Assembly (NCBI GenBank): GCA_018398765.1
Contig: JAHBMJ010000234.1
Span: 27,501 to 91,500 of the forward strand
DNA from: Chromera velia
Lineage: Eukaryota; Sar; Chromeraceae
Reading direction: 5' to 3'
DNA: 64,000 nucleotides
Part shown: piece by piece, positions 1 through 10,907 of the stretch
Layout: each line of letters starts with the position of its first letter
Numbering within the stretch: the stretch's first letter is position 1
Position numbers and translations under genes: made by a program
The notes under the pieces: model-generated
What the model was told of the DNA's origin: nothing
What the model saw: only the letters and a program-made list of their open reading frames with translations
Database searches by the model: none

Positions 1-641
1 AATGATACTAGGAAGGAAATTAAAAAGATATATTTAGGGTGATTTAAGTTTTATCTAGAGTTTTATACTCTAACTAACCTTAGAGCTAGAGCTTAACATG
101 TTATGAATACGTACGTCTAGCTTACATGTAAGCTCACACATAGGGTAACGCCACGATATATTGGTGTAATTAAGCCGATACCTGGCAGCGGACCGCGGGG
201 ATTCCTGAATCGAACATAAAATCTACATAGTATAATTTTTTCAACTATTTTTTCAAAAATGCTCTATATATTCTATTTCATTAAAGTTTCAACCTATCAA
301 TCAATCAATCAATCAACTTTTTGAAGGCTGTGATCATTCTTTATACACTAGGCTTATTTTGAGTCATTCCTATATCCTGAGAGTCATTCGTTTTAAAAAC
401 TGGTTCAAAGATCAGTTCAAAGAGCTAGCGATGTAGACATACCAATGTCTAAGGGGCTCAGGGGTTCAGAATCGATCCTAGGAATCGATCATTGCCCCTT
501 TCGCGGACACTTCAGTGACAGGTTCAGTGACTTTGATACACGTACACAGCTCCCCAGGAGGGCCCGCGGATGGACGACGGCGCATTATGGACGCAGTGTC
601 CCTTCAGGGCAAGGCAGGTACAGCTAGAGCTACAGCTGTGT
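1..641. other. AT-rich intergenic DNA
   Basis: This stretch is AT-rich and holds a short (TCAA)n tract near 297-316. Open frames at 445-627 and 570-1001 on the plus strand are short and look like no protein; the second lies opposite the last exons of the MYND gene. It probably contains the 3' flank of that gene. No RNA gene or mobile element was recognised here. Confidence 0.5.
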
Positions 642-2238
642 CTATTCCCTCAAAAAGTAAGCCTCAGACTGCCCCATAAGAACGTCCGTCACGTTCTCTT
701 TGAGGAGTGCGCACCTCTCTCTGTACCCACCCGTCTTTGTCTTCCAGTCCCTTTTTTGGCACTCCCTCCCGCAGTACACAACAAGCTTGCAAGCCGTGCA
801 GTATATGAAAGTGGGAGCGCACTCTCCACAAACGGCGCAAGGCAGCGGATCCGTCTTTCTCTTCTCTTTTCCTGTCGGCTGGAAGGAGGTGTTGAGGCGG
901 ACCTGTTCAAATACCCCCTTCGAGCTCGAAGTCTTCCTCGACATCATCCCGCTGTTCACACGCTCCCTGGCACCAAAGAGGAAAAACCTCTGCAGCCTTA
1001 ACACTCTGTAAATTGACATCGCGTGCCAATCCCCCACTCTTCGCGTATCTTCGGTTGGGACAATCTTTCAACATCAACTCCCCTGTTTGCACCATCTTCG
1101 CCTCAAGCCACGCCATGAAAAAGCCGACCTGCAAGAACGAAAGTGGACCGCCGACGAGAACTTTCCCGCCCCACCCCAAAGTCCTCGCATCCCGGCGAGA
1201 AGCGTCGCTTTGTTTTCATCAATATACTTCGCAACTTCAGGGTTGGGCAACGTGCACTCAAGTACCATCAACCGCTTTTGAAAAACGGTGTGCCTCTGGG
1301 AGATTTCCAACTCACCGTCAACCTCAAACCCCCGCACAACCATTTTGAAAAGCCGCAGAGCGTCTTCAGAGGCCTCCTTGGAGGCAAAGGAGCTCTGAGT
1401 CGCCTTCCTGAATTCTTCTCTGATTGAAACCTTCTGAAGGGCTGTGGCGATGTCAGCCCACAACTCCCAGAGACCACGCGGCTCGTCGCCCTCTGAGTGG
1501 CACAACTCTGCGTACCAGACAGAAGCGCGAAGAAGGTAAGAAACCTCTACAGGCTCTGCATCGGTCTCGCCCCCTAAGCTTTCATTGTTCAACGCCACGA
1601 TTGCTTCTTCAGGGATAGAAAAGAACATTCCTTCAGAGTCCTGGAGCGCAAAAAGCAAAGAGAAACAAGAGTGAAAAGCGTGAACATTCTCTCGATCCAC
1701 ATGGTGCATATTCAGCATCATGTGTCTCAGCGCTTTCCTGAAATCTTTGCTCTTCCAAACGATCAAGCGCAGCCGCTCGCTCCCTTTCAGCAGGCATGAA
1801 AGCATCTGTGTCTGAAGCCGCAAGACCGTGCCAGCCGTCGCTGCTGGTCCAGAGCTTGAAGAGCGAAGGCACGCAGGGAAAAAACGAGCTCACAGTGAGG
1901 AGCTCGAAGGTCGCTGCTACTGAAGAAAGAACGCTGAGCTGCTCGCAAAGCTCTCTTGCGGAATCGACAATGTCACTGCAAACGTGACGGAGCCGAGAAT
2001 CATCTAAATGAGGCTTCGTGACATAATCGCGCAATCTTGCTTCGAGACCAACTGTCCGTACAGCCGTCTCTTTCAAAGAGGAGACTTCATTTCGAGAAAC
2101 GGAAGAGTGCTTTCCATGTCTGCACAGAGCCAAAAAATTTGACAGGTCCCCATAGACGGCGCTGCCTGCTGGCCCCTCACCGGCGGGCTTGTGCTGTCGG
2201 ATTGTTCCTGCGGGTGGTCTTTCTGCCTTCTCTGCCAT
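642..2238 (-). CDS. MYND-type zinc-finger protein
   Basis: This is a multi-exon gene read right to left. The start ATG at 2238 opens exon 1 (2238-1894), which ends at a consensus GTGAGC donor. Exon 2 starts at 1640 after a pyrimidine tract and CAG, and both ends are phase 0. Exon 2 runs to about 1160. A third exon appears to start at 1128 after TTCTTGCAG, and the last exon ends at the stop at 642. The last exon encodes CxxC, CxxC, YCxxxC and a final Cys in MYND spacing, followed by DWK. MYND fingers bind two zinc ions and proline-rich peptides, often in chromatin or methyltransferase proteins, but no SET domain is visible. The His usual near the end of a MYND finger appears to be Tyr (GGYRERC). 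The upstream part is helical and unrecognised. Junctions between exons 2, 3 and 4 could not be resolved. Its 5' end faces the START gene. Confidence 0.55.
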
Positions 2239-2784
2239 CAGAAGAATTCAAGAAAGGGGGCACGGCAGGATTGCTTCTGACAAGGCTGGTCAGCAAAAAT
2301 TCAATTGACTCTGGAGACTGCCGAGTCTGAGTTCTATCGATCGCTCTGCAACTTCTTGTCTGACAGAGGCCCTCACTGACTCCTCAGTGGAACAGTGGAA
2401 CTCGATTGAGTTGTCGGAGTCTTTGAACTAATTCCGGTCGATTATCGATCGATACCGTGGCCAATGGATGGCCAATAGAGACACCATGAGACACCCGTGC
2501 ACCCCCTCGCGGGGGCCACGGCATGCTCTGGAGTGTTACCCGATTATACAGGGCTATACTTTCGTATAGCCGATTAGTCGCGGCCGCGATGAATGACGGT
2601 TACAGAACTTATTGAATCTTCTCTTGGCTCCAGAGCTTTCGTACATTTCCCATTCTACACCTACCTCTGTGCATTCTTTATTTCAGTCAGACCTGTTTTT
2701 CGTCCGTCCGTGTCGGTGTAGCAGCAAGAGCAACACCCGTATCTTTATCTTTCTTTGACCCCTTTCTGGACCATCAACCGCAGT
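2239..2784. promoter_or_regulatory. Divergent promoter region with two CCAAT boxes and hairpins
   Basis: This 546-bp spacer separates the start codons of the MYND and START genes. Two CCAAT boxes lie 11 bp apart (2461-2465 and 2472-2476). An inverted repeat pairs CCGTGGCC (2455-2462) with GGCCACGG (2514-2521). A perfect 8-bp stem, GGCTATAC/GTATAGCC, with a TTTC loop occupies 2552-2571. CCAAT boxes are known NF-Y sites in eukaryotes; their use here is inferred. No clear TATA box was found. Confidence 0.45.
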
Positions 2785-4580
2785 ATGCCGACCATCACCT
2801 CCAGCAACCCTCTTCTCCAGAGGGATGCAGAGTCCAACAGCTCTTCACTCTTCTACCAGCAGACTGCCGCAGAGCTCCTCGAGGAAGGAGGATGGACTCC
2901 CATGACCTGCACAGCTATGTCCAAGACCAAGGCTGTCGCACGTCTCCCTTCCTCAGCCTCTCTCTGCTCCATCAACGAAGAGGAGAACGAGAAGGAATCT
3001 GCCAGCAGCACCCTCGACACTACCCCAGTCCCCCCCCAGGCCATTGTCAACACTCCCGTCGCGGAGGTCAAGGAGGCCCAGCCCGCAAAGGTCACAGCGG
3101 AACCCCAGCAGGAGCCCAAGAAGGTCGACCCCGACCACTACAACATGAGTGACGTTCCCCTCCCCAAGGGATACTCCGTCAGACAGCTCAGAGCCTTGGC
3201 CGAGAATAACGTCAGCCTCTCAACCTTTCAAGTCTCCCGCTCCAGTCTTACTGCAGCTCCTTTGAAAACCATTCAACCAGTCATGTAAAGCGGGCACATT
3301 CCGGGCCTCCCTCTTCTGTTGACGCTGTCTCCCTTTCCCACCCCTGCATACTCTCTTGATTCGAGCGCACACAGTCTATACTCACTGCTCTGTCGTGTAT
3401 GCTGCCGACTGCAGGGCAAGGGAGCCGTCCAGAAGCTCATGAAGCTGGCCACAGAGACAGAGGGCTGGATCCCCAACGGAACTCACAAGGGAGTTGCGGT
3501 GAGTCGCATACGAAGAAAGTGTATATACGTGGAAGGCATCAATAGATTGCAGACAGTAAACATGGACACAATAAGAAGGCAAACAAGAGCTGGATGTCAT
3601 GGCAAACTGAGGAGGGAGATGCGGGGAAGGGCAGAGCAGAGAGATACTAAACGGTGGAACTCGGGGGGGGGGTGGCTAGAGTCATGCTTCAGTATCTCGA
3701 GTGTATGAGCATAACCATAACAAACCATGTGCATGAATATATAATATACCTGAACGTCTCTCGTCTTTCTGTGTGTCTGCAGTGCGAGATGAAGAACGTT
3801 GGAGAGGACAACATGTTTGTCTGCAGAGGAACCGTGAACTTCGGCTCCAAGTTCAACGCGTTCGACTTCCTAGGTGAGCCAGCAGCCTTTGATTGAGTCT
3901 TCATTCATTCGGAGTCGTAGTGAAGGTGGAAACTCCATTTCTGAGTAACACCATTTTTGACTGGCAGAGAGAAGCAGTGTACGTACGCCTCGTCTCTACA
4001 GAGCAGAACTTGCCACGCACGTTTCGCTACCCTTCCTAGATGGATCCGCCGCGTTCACTTCCACCCCCCTTGCTTTCTGCGGCAATTCGGGGCTTCGCCG
4101 ACCCGCTCTTTTTCCATTTTTGGTATAGCGCATACTTCTTCTCCATTTTTTCAGTCTTTCAACAAACCCTGTGTTCTCTCTCTGTCCCTTTCTCTCTCTG
4201 TTTGCATGAATTGAATGAATGAAGAAATGAATGAATGAATGAATGAATGATTGAATTAATGTGCAGACTATATCCGCAACTGGGACAGCATCCAGCAGTA
4301 CGACCCCATGTTCAGCGAGGGTCAGTCAGTCGAGCAGGCAGGGAGGCAGGCAGTCTGACTCGCTTTCCCTCCTTCTGTCCCTTTTGAATTGCATAGTTGT
4401 GCGTGTGTGAGCGCTTGTCTTTCTTCTTCGCTTTCCCTCCTTCTGTCCTTTTTGAATTGCACAGTTGTGCGTGTGTGAGCGCTCGTCTGTTCTTCTTCGC
4501 TGCATCCGAGTGTCAATATGTTCATTTGCTGTGGCGTGTGTGGGTATGTGTGTGCGCGGGTGTGTCAGCTTGTCACCCAG

Positions 4581-4614
<34 letters not shown>

Positions 4615-5277
4615 ATGTGTGTGTGTGTGTGTGTCCGTTAGAGAGCAAGAGAGATTTCGCACCGAAAAACCTACTTCATGCGACCACACGGTGGCTGTAT
4701 GTTGGTCATCCATACAGATGAGCATCACATACAAATAGCCATCTTGCCTTGTTATTCTTTTCTCTCTCATCTGCCTGCAGGACGAATTCTCTGTGAGTTC
4801 GACTGGGCCACTGCGGTGACGTACATGTCCTTCAAGGGCATGCTTCTCTTCGATGGCAGAGACTTCGTCACCTCTGCACACGCAGAGGTCGTGGACGAGA
4901 GAACCGTCGCTCAGGCAGCCACAGCCTTCGAACTCTGGCCCGAGGCCCAGGCCCCCTCCAACGGCAAGCGCTCAGTTCGCATGAACGTCGCAATGGCGGG
5001 ATTCGTTCTGAAGCACCTGGAGGATGGTACGCTTCAGGTTACTTCCGTGATGGTTGCCGACCTGAAGCTGAAGTTGCCGAAGAAGGTCATGGAGAAGGCA
5101 CCCTTCCTTGTGGACCAGCCTGCCGCTCTGGGAAAGATTAAGACACTTATGTACAAGGAGGGAGTCAAGGTCAATCCCCTGAGGCCCTGGGATCTGGTCG
5201 AGAAGGTGAAGCCTCTTGCCGGGGACGTTCGCACGGAGGCCGAGGCTGTGCGCAGAAAGTACCACGTCCGCGCCTAA
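2785..5277 (+). CDS. START-domain lipid-binding protein
   Basis: The gene has five coding exons: 2785-3231, 3415-3498, 3783-3873, 4267-4320 and 4781-5277, giving about 390 residues. All acceptors end in CAG and the phases match (0, 0, 1, 1). The first donor could instead lie at 3210. The first 150 residues are low-complexity and acidic. The rest matches a StAR-related lipid-transfer (START) domain: a GWIPNGTHKGVA strand, FDFLDYIRNWDSIQQYDPMF, then GRDFVTSAH, VRMNVAMAGF and a VTSVMVADLKLKLPKKVME segment near the C-terminal helix. START domains bind one lipid or sterol in a deep pocket and carry it between membranes. The ligand cannot be read from sequence. No signal peptide or membrane segment is visible, so a cytosolic protein is likely. 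The ATG at 2785 is the first in the frame. Confidence 0.85.
4361..4498 (+). repeat. Two tandem copies of a ~69-bp unit in an intron
   Basis: Within the fourth START-gene intron a unit of about 69 bp, beginning CGCTTTCCCTCCTTCTGTCC, is present twice in tandem with a few substitutions. It is followed by a (CT)n(GT)n array at about 4580-4634. A (TGAA)n tract sits just before the previous acceptor, at 4205-4258. These look like recent local slippage or duplication. Confidence 0.75.
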
Positions 5278-7039
5278 TTTGTTTCGCACTTTGTGGGAGG
5301 GCTCCGCCGTTAACCTCCGTTTTTGGTCTCACTATTCTTACGCTACTTACTCATTGCCCTTCTCCGGTCGGTCGACGGGAGGAGGGGAATCGAAGCCAAG
5401 GCACTCACCTTTTGCTGGAAGAGCCCGGCAAAGAGAATAGTTTTGAGTGCAACTCGGCAGGAACGGCGTGATGAAGGAGCCCCCACAGACTGGCGTGCGT
5501 GCGTCAAAGAGACGGGGGGTGGGCTGGACCCGCTTTGTTTGTCCCGGCCAAAGTCTAGAACGCTATGCTTTTTTAGTTCGCCCCAGAAGGCAAGAGTGAG
5601 TGAGTGATTGAGTGAAGCAGTTGGTCCTTTTTCAGTTGAATGGACGAAGAACTAAGAAATACGTGAACGTGTGTGAGTGAGAACAGAGGAGAAAGCCCTC
5701 CTAACACCCAGTTCTTGTCAAGTCCTTCTTTTGTTTCTTCTGTTTGTACGCTCCTCCATCCGGTCATGCAGTCTGATTTGTTTCTATCAATCTATGCCTG
5801 TGAACATGGAGGGATGCATGACTGCGAATTAAGGGAGCATACAGACAGTTAGGCATCGAGAGGACTGAGATGGCAAGATCTTTGGTGGGCAGGACGGCGT
5901 TTGACTCACTCGATCGAGGAATGGAAGGGACCGAGGGAGGTTGAATGGGGGGACTGCTTCGTGCGTGTGTGGGTGATTAGAATTCGATCAATTCATCTTG
6001 TTTTCATGGCATGTGGCGTAAATGAATTTTATGGTAGTTTTTTGGATGCTTGATTCCCAATTTGGAATTGACTTCATGCGTGCTCGTCGTCGATCTGATC
6101 TTTCCACAAGTCCATGCGTCAATTGTGAGAGTATGCATGTGGGTGCGTGAGTATTTCACATGCGTGTAGAGTGCGTATGCTCATGTGTTGCATGATAACG
6201 CAGAAGGACTCGCGGCTTACTGGATTCTGTAACTGGAGACAGTCGCTTTCATTGATATGCAATTTCTGCATCATTAATCATGCAGCATAGAAGTTTTAGA
6301 TCAACTAACTTGAATGATTTAAGGCTTAACTAGCCTTAGATGACTTAGTAACTCTTAGTTTATCTATGCATGAATCACTGAGATTATTACTCTATAGCCT
6401 GAGAAATCACTGCATTTTTTTTTCCTTTTTTTCTTTTTAATTTTAATTTTTTTTTCATTGTACGTTGTACCATCAGTAAATTGATAGTACTATGTACCTA
6501 TTATTAGTACGGCTGCTACCCATCTTTTAATGAGGTATCAAATCAATCAATGATTAATGATGTATTACTGATTGACTTATAACTTACTGGCTGATTTATT
6601 TGCTTAAATATATTTTAGTTTATGTCTTACCTTGCTATTTACTTGATTACATTTTTGTTTACGCTCTACCACCTTGCAAAAACCGTTGAAAAACGTAAGA
6701 ATGTAGAAAAGATTCAGTGCTCTAATTTATAAAAAATTAGACGAATTTAAAAGAATTTAGAACAGCTAGGTATCCGGAGGAATTTGGAAGAAAGAACTCA
6801 GCAATAATTTAGCGAAGGTCAATTTTTAATTATCTTTGGAGAGTCATATAGCTTATAAACCATGATATTATGATAAGTGAGGACTTGATACCCACGCTGC
6901 TTATGGTTCTATTATAATTCTGATTCTGCGTACAAGCCTGCACAACCCTGCTTCCTTCACTGCCAGAACCAGGACACTATCTAGTATAATACCTTTGCCC
7001 TGCAGGATTTCTTCATATCTGAAGATTTAATTTCGATGC
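5278..7039. other. AT-rich spacer with remnant of a dispersed element
   Basis: This spacer holds the 3' flanks of the convergent START gene and the small secreted-protein gene. The part beyond 6240 is strongly AT-rich, with poly-T near 6415-6455. Bases 6720-6850 contain GAATTTAGA-type words and a GGTCAATTTTTAATT stretch that resemble the inverted-repeat element at 30.47-30.77 kb, so a decayed copy is likely. No coding region or structural RNA was recognised. Confidence 0.5.
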
Positions 7040-7933
7040 TCATACTTTGTCTGAGTCAGCGCTTTCGTCTACATCGGTCACATACTGAACCGATTCCGGT
7101 CTGAAGGTCTCATTCTCCTGAATGTGCAACTTTGCGATCCCATGGCTGTACACATCGAAAGGCACAAACTCGAGAAACCCGCTGAGTTTTTTCTGAAAGT
7201 AGTCAGCATGCTCAGACACAAACTTACAAATCGTCTTGGCGTCTGCATCGTCGGAAATTTTCTTCCAGAGCCTTTTCATTCGATAGGAGACTCTCTCATT
7301 GTAGATGTACGGATCTGGATTCGTCCCTGGTGGTCTGAAGACGAGCGTGTGCCCAGGCTTCTCGGACCGGATGTCCATGACGTTCGGTCCAATCGCACCG
7401 AAAACCGTCAGATCTGGAAATTTTCTCAGACCTGCTATTGTACTGGCAAAGTCCATGAAGAATCCCTCCCCTTCCGAAGACAGCTGGGCGATGTTGCATG
7501 GAAGCAATATGAGCTTCTGAAGGGTGGAAGGCAATCGAACCGCTAACTGGGCTGCAAGTACACGTCCCATAATTCCTGCGGAGACGCCACGGTTGTTTTC
7601 TTCCGTGTCCAGCCGCCTTGCTGAAACCGGAGTCCCGTCTTTGGAGAGAAACTTTGGCTTCCCTGTCCCTGGGCCTCCGTGAGGATGCACAGAGGTGGGA
7701 GTGCCGTGGGAGTTTGCATAAATGACAACTGTGGCGTCTCCAGGAACTGATGTTTTTGGAAAATCCAAATCAAAATGTTCGCATCCGAGCTCCATGTTCA
7801 GACAAGCCCCCGACCCCACGACCCAGTCGCTACGCATGCTTGCAGTTCCTGTAAGTATGTAGCATTTTCCTGTACAGGCATTAGGCAGCGGAGAGAGCAG
7901 AGCAGCCAGTAATGTCCATCGGAGGTCTACCAT
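7040..7933 (-). CDS. Predicted secreted protein with possible His-Cys dyad
   Basis: A single uninterrupted exon of 297 codons runs from an ATG at 7933 to a stop at 7040. I do not recognise the family with confidence. The N-terminus (residues 1-21) is a plausible signal peptide, hydrophobic from LLAALL and ending near NACTG. Residues 68-77 form a strand ending in Ser-His-Gly (VVIYANSHG), and residues 140-147 form a second strand ending in LILLPCN, with His76 and Cys146 about 70 residues apart. That order (strand-His-Gly, then strand-Cys) is typical of clan CD cysteine-peptidase folds such as caspase-like or C80 domains, but this is only a pattern resemblance. Several extra Cys residues in the first 55 positions fit a secreted or lumenal protein. 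It faces the RING/TRAF gene head to head. Confidence 0.7.
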   Translation of the reverse strand: MVDLRWTLLAALLSPLPNACTGKCYILTGTASMRSDWVVGSGACLNMELGCEHFDLDFPKTSVPGDATVVIYANSHGTPTSVHPHGGPGTGKPKFLSKDGTPVSARRLDTEENNRGVSAGIMGRVLAAQLAVRLPSTLQKLILLPCNIAQLSSEGEGFFMDFASTIAGLRKFPDLTVFGAIGPNVMDIRSEKPGHTLVFRPPGTNPDPYIYNERVSYRMKRLWKKISDDADAKTICKFVSEHADYFQKKLSGFLEFVPFDVYSHGIAKLHIQENETFRPESVQYVTDVDESADSDKV

Positions 7934-8665
7934 TTCACTCGGTCAGGATAATCACCGAAAAGTCCCAAGCCTGACGTGCTGTATGATTATTCATGTATAT
8001 AGCACCCAGCAGGAACGAACAAGAGATTCCGTTTGCCTGTTGACTTCCTGGCAATCAAACGTTGCACTCCACGCTTAGTCTGCTGAAACGCAGAACCCGG
8101 TCACCATATGCGAGCTGTCAAGCATGCAGTATACGTGTCATGCACACATTTTTCGAAACGTACATGCATGCATGCATGCATAAAGATCTCTCTTAATTAT
8201 CGCCTCTCGATCCGGGCGTGTATAATGCAGGCGCCGGCGGAAAATTAAAAAAAAACTGCATGCATGCATGCATAAAATGTGATTGATTAAAATGTGTCAT
8301 CAGCTTTTCGCGCGTGCGCCCATGCTTGCATTCGTTGCAAGTCTGAGCGCGCGCGCCATGCAAAATGTAATTCCACCGCGAGAATCCGAGAGATGCCACT
8401 GCAAGCATCTGCAAGCGGACTCAAGGATTGTGAGGATGAAGAACTTGCGTGACCGTAAAGGGTAGCTAGATCGATGAACATGACTTTCGCAACGACAGAT
8501 TCAAGGCACAGTGTATATAAAAGCGGCATTATCCTCTTTCTTGTCCTTATTCGATTTGTGACGAGCAGTTCGTCAGGCGCAGAGAGAGACGGCTACTCCC
8601 GAAGTTACTTGCTGCATAAATTCTTCCTTCGAAGTCTTGCTCACACAACGTTTGAATCAGCTAGA
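7934..8665. promoter_or_regulatory. Divergent promoter with TGCATGCA clusters
   Basis: This 732-bp spacer separates the divergent start codons of the secreted-protein gene and the RING/TRAF gene. Two runs of overlapping TGCATGCA, each followed by TAAA, lie at 8164-8181 and 8257-8273. TGCATGCA is a documented ApiAP2 binding motif in Apicomplexa; that it works here is an inference. A TATA box for the plus-strand gene lies at 8514. Confidence 0.55.
8514..8522 (+). promoter_or_regulatory. TATA box of RING/TRAF gene
   Basis: The string TATATAAAA matches a consensus TATA box. Transcription about 30 bp downstream would begin near 8545-8555. That places the upstream in-frame ATGs (8474 and 8480) outside the transcript and supports the ATG at 8666 as the start. 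Confidence 0.6.
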
Positions 8666-10013
8666 ATGGCGTCGGGTCGTGTGAGCATTCCAGCGTCTTT
8701 AATTGACCCGAAGTGCACACTGGCAAAATTGGCGGCAGATGGCGTGTGCTCCGTCTGCCTGAACCTCGCTCGCGAACCTCGGGAGACGAACTGCGAGCAC
8801 GTCTTCTGTCGTCCTTGCATCTCGCGCTGTTCCCACTGCCCGAACTGTCGCACCTATGTGACCGAGCTAAAACATCCAAACCGCACTCTGCGGGGGGTAT
8901 TGGAGACTGTCACTGTGAAGTGTAAACACCGTGAAGAGGGCTGCAAGGAGAGAGTGGCAGCAAAGGACATGGAAAAGCACCTCCAGAACGATTGTTTGAT
9001 GGAGGAGACGGTATGCCGATTCCAAGGGTGTGGGGTCCAGATGAAAAGAGGGAAGCTGGCTTCCCACGAGAGGAATTGCCTTCACCGTACCCTCCCTTGT
9101 GAGCGCTGTAATCTCCCTATTGCCTTCAACGGAAAACGGCAGCACAACATGGTCTGCCCGAAGATGCCTGTCAAGTGTCCGAAGAAGTGCAACGCCGAAA
9201 TTCTCCGTTCGAGGGTACAGGAGCATCTGGACACTCAGTGTCCTGAGGAGACGGTCAAGTGCTTCGTTCCTGGTTGTGACGTCGAGCTGAAGCGAAAATT
9301 GATGGGGGCGCATCAGGAGAGGCGGGTGGAGGAACATAGACGGCTCTTCGCGAGGTACCAGCAGGAACCTGGTAAGTAGTCTTGCGAGGGATGGCAGGGC
9401 GGTTTGGAACGCGCTTTGACGAGTCTGTCGGGGCGCTGAGTCTTTTCAGCAATTCCATTTCTGTCGGGGCGCTGAATTTTCATATTTTCGAGCGGCTGCA
9501 TATTCGAAAAGTGTCGTATGTAGAGCCAGACGAACTCAGTGTAAAGCTCAGTATTCCGACAAGTGAACGGTACTTGTGAGTAGCGTGCAGACAAACAGCC
9601 AGAACCTGTGCTTTTGTCCTCTTTTTCCATTTCTCTGGTTGACTGATACGTGCATGCTCTTGCCTTTCCTGCAGAGGTGTTGAACGTGTGCGTGGAGCTG
9701 CCTGACTTCGAGAGGAAGGCATTCTCTGCCGAGGATGGGTCGGAGTTCAACAGCAGTAGCTTCGTCTTTCAGGCAAGTCCAGCCAAAGTGATTTGGTCTT
9801 TCCGTACACTCTTTCACTCACTCTGTCTCAGTCAAAGGGACCTGCTTCCAACTATCGTATGCTCTCTCTCTCTCTCTCTCTCCTCGCTCGCTATTGCACA
9901 CGCAAGCACGCAACCCACCCCTCCACTCACACTCACACACACATGCACAATCAATCCCATACCCCCTCCTTCACACACACACACACAGTCACGCACACAT
10001 GGGTACACACTCA

Positions 10014-10058
<45 letters not shown>

Positions 10059-10584
10059 GGGGAGAGAGAGAGAGAGAGAGAAAGCACAAAAACATGATCT
10101 CGCTTGAATTTTTCCTCAAGACCACTCCACTGGCTCTTTTGATTCCGGATTGTCACTTGTCTTTTAGCAGTCTTGTCTTTGGGCTCTTTTCTCTGTCTGT
10201 GTGCAGGGCTCCAGATTTTTCCTGCGCGTCTGTCCGAAAGAAGAAGACTCGGACGAAGGGGGGGCGTGGGTGTCCCTCTGCAAGAAAGGCCACTTCCGGG
10301 GAAAGCTCTCCTGGTCCCTGACGATAGACAACTACGAGGAGGGCGAGACCGAGAGCGTGACTCATGACTTCTCCAAGTCGGAAGTCAACGACGGCCCGGG
10401 GCACTGGTTCGACCTTGAAGAACTTGTCTCCGCGGCCCTTGAGACCAAGGACAGGGTGCTGAAAATCCATCTTCGCATCGCCAGTGTGCACAGCGGTACG
10501 CGTTTTGTGCATGTGAACGGATACGGGCCTGCGGTCAACGGCGGAGGGGCGGGTTTGGGAGTGGGGGCTGCGAGGCCCTACTGA
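8666..10584 (+). CDS. RING finger / TRAF-type zinc-finger protein
   Basis: There are three exons: 8666-9371 (donor G|GTAAGT), 9675-9772 and 10207-10584, giving about 393 residues. Phases are consistent (1, then 0). The N-terminal RING finger (residues 28 to about 65) shows CSVC, CEHVFCRPC and CPNC in C3HC4 order. It is followed by Cys/His-rich TRAF-type fingers up to about residue 215 (for example CKHREEGCKERV and CRFQGCGVQMKR). RING fingers of this kind are usually E3 ubiquitin ligases, and TRAF fingers mediate protein contacts. The last exon (GSRFFLRVCPKEED onward) has strand-rich spacing that could be a divergent MATH-like domain; this is weak. The second intron starts with CAG|GCAAGT, a GC-AG intron, and contains long (CA)n and (GA)n arrays. 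The upstream ATG at 8474 was rejected because a TATA box lies between. Confidence 0.82.
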
Positions 10585-10840
10585 ATGAGATCGGGTGGCA
10601 AGCAGGATGCATGGCTGCATGTGTGGTTGCACGGTGGACTTCATTTGGCATGCAGTCTATGCATGCGTGATTGCGTGAAGGCATGCAGTTTCTGTGTCGT
10701 TCGTCAGTTGACCATCCAGTCACTGTGACTGCATGCATGGCTTGCCGATGGGGGGAGGGACTTTCTCTGAAACCCCATCGACAAGATTGGCTTGTGCGGT
10801 GTGACCTTGGGTGACAGGTCAAAATTCATCTCTCTCCATG

Positions 10841-10907
<67 letters not shown>

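Noticed and set aside
8474-8665. Longer N-terminus of the RING/TRAF protein
   Set aside because: A consensus TATA box at 8514 lies inside it, so the ATG at 8666 is preferred.
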